From Urophycis tenuis (lineage: Eukaryota; Chordata; Actinopteri; Gadiformes; Phycidae), in contig JAXIVH010000087.1 in NCBI GenBank assembly GCA_036785325.1, positions 221,501 through 285,500 on the forward strand: a stretch of DNA of 64,000 nucleotides, in the 5' to 3' direction. The translations under genes were made by a program, and so were the position numbers. The stretch's first letter is position 1. Each line of letters begins with the position of its first letter. Below are positions 38,401 through 49,044 of this stretch, piece by piece. The notes under the pieces are model-generated. The model was not told the origin of the DNA. It ran no database searches and was given only the letters and a program-made list of their open reading frames with translations.

Positions 38401-38547
38401 GTGCCCGTTTGCATGCGTACCTGGCAGCTCGGGGCCTTTGGAGGAGCTGGTTGGAGAGAGGGGAGAGCCTTGGGAGGGGGTGGAGCCAGATGGTGACAGA
38501 GTCACAGGCCCCTCCCCCTTCACTAAAGTTGGGCTCTCGTTGGACAT
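30052..38547 (-). CDS. pcif1: PCIF1/CAPAM, cap-specific m6Am methyltransferase
   Basis: Fifteen coding exons: 38547-38421, 37856-37732, 36952-36827, 36437-36229, 35956-35802, 35699-35552, 35346-35263, 35113-35014, 34545-34383, 33091-32919, 32772-32686, 32375-32191, 31955-31862, 31713-31538 and 30364-30052. They give 754 residues (human 704). A WW domain spans residues 43-76 (W50, [15 protein letters not shown]), which binds phosphorylated Pol II CTD. The methyltransferase motif NPPF is at 576-579 ([12 protein letters not shown]). The enzyme N6-methylates 2'-O-methyladenosine next to the mRNA cap. Exon 4 carries a tandem duplication of a ~25-residue segment ([20 protein letters not shown] twice). 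The C-terminal tail has 12 Thr and 6 Asn in a row from (ACA)n/(AAC)n expansion. A noncoding exon at about 40045-40240 carries a uORF. Several introns are minisatellites anchored on splice sites. Confidence 0.97.
30365..30650. repeat. 91-bp tandem copies of the pcif1 last-exon acceptor region
   Basis: CTCCCTGGGGGTAGTAAC occurs at 30361 (real exon edge), 30452 and 30543, with a diverged copy near 30632. On the gene strand each copy reads CTACCCCCAG|GGAGGACATG, the true 3' splice site plus about 40 bases of exon-like sequence ([13 protein letters not shown] against the real [13 protein letters not shown]). Confidence 0.95.
31165..31440. mobile_element. Dispersed repeat copy A in pcif1 intron 14
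   Basis: Starts GGGCATTTAGCAATGATTTT. Bases 31240-31365 are over 90% the same by eye as 47755-47880 in pltp intron 4 (for example TCAAGCATTTCAATTGGTAG in both). A reversed stub, GCGTCTGCTAAATGCCCTAA, is at about 30850-30870. It is a common fish interspersed repeat of a class I cannot assign. Confidence 0.75.
32786..32890. repeat. 11-bp minisatellite filling pcif1 intron 10
   Basis: About nine copies of CCCAACGTTAG (variants CACAACGTTAG, CCCAACGGTAG) occupy two thirds of the 146-base intron between exons 33091-32919 and 32772-32686. Confidence 0.95.
33232..34382. other. pcif1 intron 9, no gene seen
   Basis: Includes a CpG-containing patch (33420-33560) and a short GAGAGA run near 33635. Parts may be an old DNA transposon but no terminal repeats could be paired. 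No exon-like sequence was found. Confidence 0.45.
34558..34885. repeat. GTACAGTGAGCATTATACAC repeats next to the pcif1 exon 9 acceptor
   Basis: Diverged units around CAGTACAGTGAGCATGACAC begin about 13 bases beyond the acceptor of exon 34545-34383 and fill most of that intron. Confidence 0.85.
35365..35464. repeat. Long (CA)n microsatellite in pcif1 intron 6
   Basis: About 48 CA units with occasional GA, starting some 19 bases beyond the acceptor of exon 35346-35263. Confidence 0.97.
35957..36100. repeat. 24-bp minisatellite continuing the pcif1 exon 5 acceptor
   Basis: Units start at 35948 (overlapping the exon edge), 35972, 35996, 36020, 36044 and 36068, each beginning CAGTAGACGGTGTCAGTACA or close. 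On the gene strand the real exon begins ACTGACAG|TGTCTACTGG, and the array repeats GTACTGACACCGTCTACTGT. The exon reading frame stays open back through the array (CTDTVYCV repeats). Confidence 0.92.
37374..37592. repeat. 27-bp minisatellite in pcif1 intron 2
   Basis: Eight copies of a 27-base unit, CAGTTATCCATGTGATGAAG then ATGTTAT. Open frames on both strands are artefacts of the multiple-of-three unit. Confidence 0.95.
37885..38390. other. pcif1 intron 1, possible old DNA transposon
   Basis: The block contains GCGGACCCCCCTTGTGTCCA and, near its other end, GTAATCACTACGCGGAACC. Composition and CpG content differ from the flanks. I could not find paired ends or a coding frame, so this is only a suspicion. 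Confidence 0.3.
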
Positions 38548-38599
38548 CTCAGTGTCTCCTTAGGAAAACAGCTGCAGAGAGAGAGAACGTATTGATGCT

Positions 38600-40040
38600 A
38601 GCCTTGTATTACACAGCAGTGGAAGCATTCCAGACGCTGGATAGTGTTTTATATAATGTGTTTTCTATGTGAAGATGTTTCAAAGCCGTTTCATACATGA
38701 GCAACAGATTAAAGAAATAATAAGAAATGAATTGGCCAGTTTGGGTGACTGATGTAGAGGGTTCTCCATGATCTTCTGGAATCCTACATGTTCCAGGAGG
38801 CCAGGTTTGGTTCTGAATTATTTGTCCATTTAATAGAAGAACATATGCCAGTATACTGCTAGACTGCTAGCCAACCCAGCAGTATTGGGTATATAAATAA
38901 GAACCATAAACGTTCAAAAGAATAACACTCCTCGTACACTATAGTAATAATAACTACTATACTATAACTATATGGTGTCTATAACTAACTACTATATATT
39001 TAATATTCTCCATATACAATTATAATAGCCATATTCACTCGCATCAAGTCCTGTAAATAATGTAAACATAGAGAACCATATGAAATAACGAGCTCGTGTG
39101 CGGTGCCTGGGGGGCGTGGCCTACCAGCGCGTCATCGCCATGTTTACCTGTAATACTGTATTATATCTTACACATTAGGATACGGTTTGATTGGTTATTT
39201 AGGTCGATCCGCAGTGGGAATCTGACTCTATTAATGTTTTCTGTTATTAAAATGACTAAGATAATTCAAACAGTGATCGCCATTCAGCGGTCACTTCGTG
39301 GTTTATATTGCTTAATAAATACGCGAAGTTGGACAGTAATGTCTAACCTGTCGCTTTCATTCGCAGTGCACATAACACACGTTAGCACACATATTAAGAA
39401 ATAATAAGAGACATAAGAGATGTGACAGACGGAGGGGACGCAGCGGTGAAAACGGTGCATGCAGTAGTTCACACGAGACCATTCATTGGTTAAATTCTTT
39501 GCAATTTGGGAATATAGTTGGGTAAAGTATGTAATATTAATGACTGATGTAACAGTTTGTATTTTCCAGTATAATAGTTAATATCTTGGATGTAAACGAG
39601 TGGCGGAATGATCGCCGTGACATAAATGAAGGCGTCCGTACCGCGCATGCGCCGTGCAGAGCGCAGCGGCTTTAAAACAAAGGCTCCGTCGCTCCGCTCG
39701 GACACACCGGAGCAAAGCCGCCCGCTCTTCAGACTTAACCCGGACCAAACCCCTCTATCGAGACGTAAAAATAAAGCCAGGGAGAAACACTACCGTATTA
39801 TGTTCGTGTTTAACGTGTACGCGTTCGCCTCGGCGAACCAAACCAACCGCGGTGGACGTGAAGCTCGGCGCACTTTGGCATACACAAAATGGCGGCTCCG
39901 CCCCTACGACGGCTCCGTGTTTTACTGTTCGTCTCTTTATTCACACCGGCCACTCCGCCAGTCTGCCGCCAGCACCCGACGCGCAAAACCGTCCTACACA
40001 CGAGGGTTATAGACTGGCGGCCCCGCGGCACGGCCGTCTC
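38600..40040. other. pcif1 5' intron, no gene seen
   Basis: AT-rich (38700-39600), then a CpG-rich stretch (39630-40260) that looks like the pcif1 CpG-island promoter. Overlapping open frames at 39626-40085 on the plus strand reflect GC bias and have no domain. Confidence 0.5.
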
Positions 40041-40044
40041 TTAC

Positions 40045-40260
40045 CTTGCGGGGATGATCAGTGGACGTGTAGTGGGTCGTTGTAGGCTCTGCTGGTAGCG
40101 TCGGTCCTCCTCCCTCTCCTCCCGCCTGCTCAGACATCTTGTACAGGGCACCCAGGCGACTGTACTGCGCCTGCGCGGCTGTCGGTCTGTGTGTTGGAGA
40201 GAAGTGGAGCGACCGGGCCGCCATTTGCAGCGGGGCACGGAAGATGCGAGCGCCACGGTC
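40045..40260 (-). promoter_or_regulatory. pcif1: pcif1 first (5' noncoding) exon and CpG-island promoter
   Basis: On the minus strand an ATG at 40137 opens a 31-codon frame (MSEQAGGEGGG ... DHPRK) that ends exactly at a strong donor, AAG|GTAAGAG, at 40045/40044. Spliced to the acceptor CTGCAG|CTGTTTTCC at 38571, the frame ends LFS-stop. That stop lies 15 bases before the pcif1 start codon and in the same frame. Confidence 0.6.
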
Positions 40261-40654
40261 CCCAACTTTTGACTTTCGGTGTGCTTCTAAGGTGGTGTCA
40301 TCACATCAACTCTCTTTGCGGACCCCCTTATATGCAAACGGTAAAAAAAAAAAAAAGATTGATAGACATGGAGTGGTTGACAGTGCCAACACCCCCTGTG
40401 TACACAATTATTACTGAGGGAAGACCATGACCTGTCGGGAATAGTGGGAAAACAAAGTCAGCAATGCTGCTTATGCTTCCAGTGTTAATTTAGCAAACAT
40501 AATACTATATATGCAATACAAAATAATCATACAACTATTTTAAATTTTGTTCTTATTAGTTATTAGTAATAGTATAATAGTGTAAATGTCTTTCAAAATC
40601 CCAGGCAACACATTCAATACCAACAGGTTAAATACACTCCAATATGATGTTGTC

Positions 40655-41165
40655 GTGGTTTACCGTGGCTGCCGAAGTCGGTTTGTGGATGCTTGAAAGA
40701 GAAAAGAGCCGCCACTCGTCTTGCATTGAATAATTAAGACTTTATTCAAAGAAACAAGTGAGTTAGAGATCTCTTCATGCCGAATCTTCCTAATTGTGCC
40801 CAATTGAGTGTCTAATTCTGCCCTGTTCTCCTGGGCTAGGTCTTTTATACCCACAGGGGAAAAATCTAAACATACCTTCTGAAGATATCCATTTAAGGAA
40901 CCAAAGTATAACTTCATCTTTCGTAACTTGCTTCACCACAACTGTTTTACTTCTTAAAGCAAGATAACAACAGATCATGACAGAAACCACTAAAAATAGA
41001 AAAGATATACAATACAGACTAAAATATTCTGCCACTTGCTCCTGGGAAAACGTAAACGCTAATGAATGATTATTCTTCATATAGCGGCAAAGACCATAAG
41101 ACCCACAGAACGTTTACATTCCACATATAGTGAGGGGTCGTTGCAAGTTCCTACATACATTCGAC
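40655..41165 (-). mobile_element. Solo LTR-like block (retroviral/LTR retrotransposon type)
   Basis: On the minus strand a TATA box (GGGTATAAAAGACC, about 40855) is followed about 110 bases later by AATAAAGTC (about 40743). The block then ends in a region around GCAAGACGAGTGGCGGCTCT. TATA box, short R region and AATAAA in this order are the plan of an LTR. No internal region, gag/pol or second LTR was seen, so it is probably a solo LTR. Exact ends and target duplication are not resolved. Confidence 0.45.
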
Positions 41166-41546
41166 ACACACACACACACACTATGCTTTAGCAGAGGTCA
41201 ATGAAACACTATGGAAATCTTATTAAAAACTATAATCTAAGATCAGTGAAATATTATAAAAGGCCTATAAGAAAATACACTACAATAGCAATAATAACTA
41301 ATAGACTGTTACGTTTAGTTCAATAACACATTGCATTTGTTGAAGCAATTTCCCTCTGGGATCATTAAAGTATTCCTGTCTGTCTGATCTTCTTACAAAA
41401 CGGCACACAAAAACAAAGTAAATATCAATATTCACTTTTACTAAATCGACTACCCCGAAATAACAACCCTAACTATCCTAGCTGGAAGGAAATAGGGGGA
41501 TACTTAACCCAGACTTTCTCTCACCCCGATCAGCCCTTGAGATAAC

Positions 41547-41548
<2 letters not shown>

Positions 41549-41603
<55 letters not shown>
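41549..41603. repeat. (GT)n microsatellite
   Basis: About 27 GT units in the gene-free interval. Confidence 0.97.
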
Positions 41604-41605
<2 letters not shown>

Positions 41606-42164
41606 GACAGGTGGTTTTAGATTTTTAAGTCTTGGAAAGTGTTTCAAAGTGAGATTTTCCTGTAACCTTCAGTACTGTATGTACACACACATGCACACAC
41701 CCCCAACAGCCATCTTGATGTGGTAGAATTCTTCTCTGTAATTAAAAGCTGGAATTGTAATACAGAGAGATTGGAGTCCCTTATGGTCCCTGTAATCTAG
41801 AGCTCAGCACTAACTGAAGAACTCTTTACATGGTTAGGGATGTTCTTACATAGACCATGTATTAAAATGAGATGTTCTAACATAGACCATGTATTAAAGT
41901 CAGACATTCTAACATAGACAATGTAACAAAGTTAGACATTCTAACATACAGTAGATCATGTATTAAAGTCAGACATTCTTGTATATGTGAATTAAAATAA
42001 ACTATATAATGTATATTAGAGTATTGAAGCTGGATATTATACTCTACCATGTATAAGAGCATTCAGTTCTGATACACGATACGGTATACCATATATCATT
42101 ATTACAGTATTAAAGTTAGATGTAATACTAACATGTAGATGTGATGACTTGCCAGATTTTTGAC

Positions 42165-42295
42165 TTGTGACTTGCTTGCTCAACATTAATGAAAGACTTC
42201 ACTTGACTTTGACTTGCCCTTCCTGACCTGCGACTTGACTTAGACTTGAGTCATATGACCCGCCAAGTCATTGCAGTCTTGTTAAATAATTTAGA
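42165..42295. mobile_element. Outer dispersed element, 5' part (GACTTG-rich)
   Basis: GACTTGTGACTTGCTTGCTC and further ACTTGACTT words here recur at 44715-44820, on the other side of the LINE. The two pieces look like one GACTTG-rich fish interspersed repeat split by the LINE insertion. Confidence 0.55.
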
Positions 42296-42454
42296 AAAAA
42301 ATAAAATGAAAAAATAAATTATTAGATGAACATTGCTTTATTGTGCGTGAGTGCTCCTGCCAGCATATCAGCTAATAATAATCACATCATCATCACTCAT
42401 CACACACAGATGTACACAAACACACACACACACACACACACACACATTTTTGTT

Positions 42455-44400
42455 GAATTAAGGTTCAAAGGTTTTTATTGTCATATGCTCAACAGATACA
42501 GCGTACATGTTGGCAATGAAAATCTTAAATCCCAGGCACCCCAAACAACTCAATATGTAAGTGTCAGAATAAGAGAAAGAAAACTAGTGCAATAAAAAGT
42601 ACAAAACTAGAGCAATAAAAATACAACATGATAATAACAACATAAACATTAAAACATTGTAAGGTGCAAAAGTGTTATATTTACATGTGCAGTTTGGATT
42701 CGCAGTAGTTATGGGGAGGTATGAACAGAATATGGGGAGGTATGAACAGACATGAATAATGTAATATAAAAATAAATATGAAAATAAATATGTTCCTATA
42801 AACAGATGTAGTGACCTTCACAGAGCTCAGAAGTTCAACAGTCTTACAGCCTGTGGGATGAAACTGTCCCTGAGTCTGGTGGTCCTGGTCCGGATGCTGC
42901 GGTACCGTCTGCCAGACGGCAGCAGACAGAACAGTTTGTTGCTGGGGTGATGGGGGTCTTTTAGAATCCTGTAGGCCTTCTTCCTACACCGCTGGGTGTA
43001 GAGGTCCTCCATGGATGGCAGCTCCGTCCTGGTGATGTGCTGAGCAGTTTTCACCACCCTCTGTAGAGTCTTACGGTTGAGGGCGGTGCAGCTGCCATAC
43101 CAGGCCGTGATGCAGCCGGTCAGGATACTCTCGATGGTGCACCTGTAGAAGTTACAGAGTATCCTGGAGTCCATGTTGAACCTCCGCAGCCTGCCGAGGA
43201 AGAAGAGCCTCTGACGGGCTGTCTTGGTGATGATGTTGGTGTGATGAGTCCATGTCAGGTCCTCAGTGATGTGAACCCCGAGGAACCTGAAGCTGCTGAC
43301 TCTCTCCACAGGAGTCCCGTCGATGGTGATGGGGGCGTGTCCATCTCTCTGTTTCTTCCTGTAATCCACAATCAGTTCCTTGGTTTTGCTGATGTTGAGA
43401 AGGAGGTTGTTGTCCTGGCACCAATATGTCAGGGCTCTGACCTCCTCTCTGTACGCCGTCTCGTTGCCGTCGGTGATCAGGCCGATGACGGTCGTGTCGT
43501 CAGCAAACTTAATGATGGAGTTGGAGCTGTGTGTGGCCACGCAGTCGTGCGTGAACAGGGAGTAGAGGAGAGGGCTGAGCACGCAACCCTGGGGGGCTCC
43601 GGTGTTGAGGGTCCGGCTGGAGGATGTGATGTTACCCATCCGCACTGCCTGGCGTCTGCCCGTCAGGAAGTTCAGGATCCAGTCACAGAGGGCGCTGTTA
43701 AGCCCGAGGTCCCTGAGCTTGATGACGAGCTTGGAAGGCACAATGGTGTTGAATGCTGAACTGTAATCAATGAACAGCATTCTCACATACGTGTTCCTCT
43801 GGTCCAGGTGGGAGAGGGCAGTGTGGAGGGTGATGGTGATGGCATCGGCTGTGGACCTGTTCTCCCTGTAAGCAAACTGCAGGGGGTCCAGAGAGTCGGG
43901 GAGGGAGGAGGTGATGAACTGTTTGACTAACCGCTCAAAGCACTTCATGATGATGGGGGTGAGTGCAACTGGGCGGTAGTCATTAAGGCAGATGGTTTTA
44001 GTCTTTTTAGGGACAGGAATGATGGTTGACTCCTTGAAACGTGTGGGGACTATAGACTGGAGCAGTGATTTATTGAAGATGTCTGTGAACACCTCTGCCA
44101 GCTGAACTGCACACACCTTGAGAGCACGACCAGGGATGCCGTCAGGCCCAGGAGCCCTATGTGTGTTGATCCTTTTTAGGGATCTGCACACATCTGCACT
44201 GGTTAAAACCAGGGGGCAGGGGCAGGGATCCTGAGCCTTCTGTACCTCCACAGCCGGGGGTCTCTCAAAGCGTGCATAAAACGTGTTCAGTTCATCTGGG
44301 AGAGATGCACACACCCCCTCAGCACCACCCATTGATCTTTTGTAGTCTGTTATAGTTTTTAGTCCAGACCACATGTTTCTAGCATTCTAACTGTTTTCAT
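42455..44400 (-). mobile_element. 5'-truncated L2-like LINE with intact reverse-transcriptase ORF segment
   Basis: A 515-codon open frame (44374-42827) encodes most of a non-LTR reverse transcriptase: [63 protein letters not shown] and the catalytic [11 protein letters not shown] (around residue 290). The tail ends [11 protein letters not shown]. The 3' UTR runs to a terminus ending ATGACAATAAAAACC (42470-42490). The endonuclease domain and ORF1 are missing, so the copy is 5'-truncated and immobile on its own. The absence of stops or frameshifts over 1.5 kb suggests a recent insertion. The clade (L2/Maui-type) is inferred from motif flavour. Confidence 0.9.
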
Positions 44401-44509
44401 TCATTCTGTTCCAATGTTTCTTTTCGGCCAACATGATTCCATTGATAAATAGTGATGGTTAAAATTAATGTCAGAATACAGTCATGTGATTGTTGCTTCT
44501 TTTTGAAAT

Positions 44510-44825
44510 AATAAAAAAAGCTTTTTGAACTTCATTCATGTTGAGCTGATTGACTAACTTATCAGCTTATGTTTGATTTTGTTTTTTTGTTTTTAAAGAT
44601 ATTGACTCTGAAAATCAGGTTTGGTGAAATACAGACATTTGAAAAAAACTTTTTAGTTGAGACAAAGTACTGTATATCCCTTTTTATGCATTAGCTTTTC
44701 ACGTTAGAAAAACTATTTTAATAATGGCTTGACTTGTGACTTGACTTGACTTGCTTGATCCTCGTTACAGATGAATTGGGACTTACTTGAGACTTGCATG
44801 TATGGGACTTACTCCCATCTCTGAT
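44510..44825. mobile_element. Outer dispersed element, 3' part
   Basis: AT-rich sequence ending with GGCTTGACTTGTGACTTGAC and GGGACTTACTCCCATCTCTG, a motif familiar from fish interspersed repeats. It is the partner of 42165-42295. Confidence 0.5.
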
Positions 44826-44884
44826 ATATATAACATATATAGAAATAGAAATACTTTATTAATCCCAAGCTGGGAAATTGCAAT

Positions 44885-45302
44885 GTAGCAGCAGCATTAG
44901 AATACATGTATTAAAGTTGTTGGGATTGTGTAGTGTATATATACATAACATGTATTAGAGTAGTTGGGATTGTGTAGTGTATTTATACATAACATGTATT
45001 AGAGTAGTTGGGATTGTGTAGTGTACATAACATGTATTAGAGTTGTTGGGATTGTGTAGTGTATATATACATAACATGTTTAGTTGGGATTGTGTAGAGT
45101 ACATAACATGTATTAGAGTTGTTGGGATTGTGTAGTGTATATATACATAACATGTTTAGTTGGGATTGTGTAGTGTATATATACATAACATGTTTAGTTG
45201 GGATTGTGTAGTGTATATATATAACATGTTTAGTTGGGATTGTGTAGTGTATATATACATAACATGTTTAGTTGGGATTGTGTAGTGTATATATATAACA
45301 TG
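44885..45302. repeat. ~38-bp AT-rich minisatellite
   Basis: About ten units around TAGTTGGGATTGTGTAGTGT followed by ATATATACATAACATGTT, with length variants. Confidence 0.9.
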
Positions 45303-45439
45303 TAATGGTGTTGTGAGGGCGTCCAGGAGGTTTGGTCAGTGAATTCCTCAGAGAGCAGTGAAGCTAAAACAACAAAGTGGAGCGAACTGGAGCCAGACTT
45401 CCTCCTCAAACAGAGGAGGAGGAGGGTTCTGTTAGTATT

Positions 45440-45456
45440 GACGCACACACACACAC

Positions 45457-45507
<51 letters not shown>

Positions 45508-45855
45508 AGAGAGTCTACTTTCTTGGTAAAAAGAGGGGAATGTTGCCCCTCCTACTGCCCACTGCCCAGAGAGAGAGAGGGAGATACAGATACAGACACA
45601 CAGAGGGAGAGAGGGAGAACGACACAGACACAGAGAGAGGGAGAGAGACACAGACAGACAGAGAGGAGAGAGACAGAACAGAGAGAGAGAGACTGAACTG
45701 GACTAAAGAACAGACTGGAAAAAGCAGTGGATTATCTGAAAGGTATAGTGTCTCTCTCTCTGTCACACACACACACACACACACGCAGAATAAAATCAAA
45801 TGAGAATATTAGAATATTCGTTACACTATTATTTGTATATGTATATGTAGTGTGC

Positions 45856-45933
<78 letters not shown>

Positions 45934-45935
45934 AC
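45440..45935. repeat. (CA)n, (GA)-rich and (GT)n microsatellites upstream of pltp
   Basis: (CA)n at 45444-45504, GAGAGA/CAGACA-rich at 45570-45700, and (GT)n at 45860-45931. A possible noncoding pltp exon ends at CTGAAAG|GTATAG (about 45742). Confidence 0.85.
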
Positions 45936-46107
45936 AATGGGAGTTTGCTTTCAGAGGTCAAATTCTAAGAATTGCTGAATCACCCACGCACGAAAACACA
46001 CACATGCACATCCTGTGGTTTGTTTATCAGAGGGGAAGAGGAAAGTGGACATAGCTTGTCCTGATGTGTGTGTGCGTGCATGTGTGCTTGTGTGTGAAAG
46101 GTCCAGG

Positions 46108-49010
46108 ATGGTTGTCTACCTGTGGTCCTCCCTTCTCTTGGTTACCATGGTAACCTGCAACAGGCTGGAGCCAGCTGGAGTCAGAATCCGCATCACCGAT
46201 AAAGGGCTGGAGATGTGTAAGATGCACCACCGTCACCGTGGCAACACAATATGAACACATCGATCACTATGAGGATTGATGAGGACATTACATTATAATT
46301 ATCAGAAGATATGTTTCGGAAAGTATGTCGTATTTAATACAACTTATTTGTGTTGTTTCAGTGAAGTCTGAAACTCTGAAGTTTGTGGAAGAGGAGTTGA
46401 GTAACATCTCCATGCCAGAGATGAAGGGGAAGGAAGGACGCTTCCAGTACACCATCACAGAGTAATATATCACTGTTATAGTTCTATAGTAATGATATCA
46501 CTGTTTTACAAATAATTCTATCATAATATATCACTGTTTTACATATCGTCCTATGGTAATAGATCACTGTTTTACTTATAGTTCTATAGTACTTTGTATT
46601 TCATATTACAGTAGGAGTAGGAACTACATAAGATAGTACTGTGTTACTTTATCTGTAGCACTTCACCACAACATGGACACAACACAGCACAGTGGGCTAC
46701 AAGACACATCTGTATTCTAACGCCTTGTTTCTCCTGGCAGTGTGAAGATCATAGAGCTGAACCTTACCCAAACAGACCTCCTCTTCCAGCCAGAACTTGG
46801 TCTCCTGTTCCAAGTGCAGGACTCCTCCATCACACTGAGCTTCCAGAGACAGATCCTCTACTGGTTCTTGTGAGCCAGCTTCAAATACCACTTTACCATT
46901 ACACCACCACCTGCTCTATCACACCACCATCTGCTCTACCTCACCACCACCTGCTCTTCCACACCACCTGCTCTACCACACCACCCTCTGCTCTACCTCA
47001 CCACCACCTGCTCTACCACACCACCCTCTGCTCTACCTCACCACCCTCTGCTCTACCACACCACCATCTGCTCTACCTCACCACCACCTGCTCTACCACA
47101 CCACCCTCTGCTCTACCTCACCACCGCTGCTCTACCACACCTCCCTTACACCTCTTTACACATGACACTGTTGTATTTAAATCTTCTGTCAGTTACGACA
47201 GAGGAACCATCAACGCCTCAGCAGAAGGTGTGAACATCCACACGGCTCTCAAGCTGATTCGAGACGAGCTGGGTCGCTTGAAGATCAGCAACGTTACATG
47301 TGATGCCAACATCTCCAAGATGAAAGCCAAGTTCACCGGAACACTAGGGTCAGTGATCTCTCCGTCTGTTGTTTATATACAAACTACAACCTCACACCAT
47401 CGAGGCATTGAATAAACTACCAGCAATGTTAGATAAACCTATAGTCACCTAGAGTCATGTTTAATAAACTACAGCCCAGAGTCATGTTTAATAAACTACA
47501 GCCCAGAGTCATGTTTAATAAACTACAACCTAGAGTCATGTTTAATAAACTACAACCTAGAGCAGGGGTGGCCAACCCGGTGTCTGCGAGCACCAGGGTG
47601 TGTTCTAAAAATAGCACTAGTCACCATGGAGAAAAATGTTGACAGTTTTTATTTCATTTTGTTGATCTTTTTTAATCAATTACACTTACATTTACATTTA
47701 CATTTAGGGCATTTAGCAGATGCTTTTATCCAAAGCAACGTACAAAGAGTACAGGTGAAACATTTCATTGCTGCTAATACAGTAAGAAAGTCACCACAAC
47801 AAGTTTCAAGCATTTCAATTGGTAGGTTAACCATTGCTAGTATACAACATCTCTGACTAAGTGCTAAGTTACGAAGAGCAATCAAAGTGCCAAATAACAA
47901 AGAGCGATTAAAGACGTACAACAAGTAAGAGCATGAGGGTAGGATTATGCAGGGTTCAGATGAACTCTGAACAAGTTGGTCTTGAGTCTCTTCCGGAAGA
48001 TGGGGAGTGACTCTGCAGTCCTGACATTGGCAGGGAGCTCGTTCCAACACTGTGGTGCCAAAATGGAGAAGAGTTGTGATTTCGCCATCCGACCTTTTCC
48101 TCCTTTTAGTGATGAAGGTACCAGTCGACCAGCTGCGGAAGTTAATACTTGATGATGTTTAACGTAGATTTAAAGGCAATGGCAATATTGAATTTAACTT
48201 TTTAAAAACAAAAATGAAAATGTTTTATGAACTCTGAACTTGTCTGGAAAGAGACAAACTAGCGAATACGAATAAAATTGTGAGTTAGATGCAGGTTATA
48301 CTACTATAAAACAAAGAAATACATGCCGGAAAAGCAAAAGAAAGCTTGGAAACGTGTTACAACACTAAAATACAAGTGTGTGTGTTTCATTTGTGGGGCG
48401 ACTGTGGCGACAGCAAAGCACCACAATGTGGAGAGACGTTACCTGTCACACTAGCTGCCATGCTAACTACCCACCTGGCAGTACCCTACAGGAAGAAAAG
48501 GCCCGGGAGTTAAAAGCAGCTTTGGGCAAACAGCAGTCATTACTCACAAGGCCGGTGACAAAGTCACTAAAAGCAACTGAAACTTAATTTAGAGCTGCAA
48601 ATTTTTTGATAAAGAACAAAAAAGACTTTTCGGGCAGGATGGTCTTGAAAGTAGCAATGATGACAATTGCAAACGCTATGTTCAAAGACGAGAAGAATGT
48701 GAAGAATCTGAAGGCTATCAAACAGGTAGCCCCCTCGATTACACAGTACCCTTGAAGTAGTCATGCTTAATAAACTACAACCTAGAGTCATGTTCAATAA
48801 ACCTCAACCTATAAACCCACTCTAATCATAATCACATAGAGGAAATCCCAGGTTAGCTTCTAGTTGATGTTCCTCTACGTCTTCAGGAGGGTTTACGACT
48901 TCCTGGCCACCTTCCTAACCACAGGGATGCGCTTCCTGCTCAACCAAAAGGTCTGACATCATCAAACCATTCATTTATCAATGAATCAATAAATCACAGA
49001 GCTATAGCCC

Positions 49011-49044
<34 letters not shown>

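Noticed and set aside
39626..40098. Overlapping plus-strand open frames (128, 143, 69 codons)
   Set aside because: CpG-island bias around the pcif1 promoter; no domain, no splice sites, no conservation visible.
43241..43759. 172-codon plus-strand open frame
   Set aside because: Antisense shadow of the LINE reverse-transcriptase frame.
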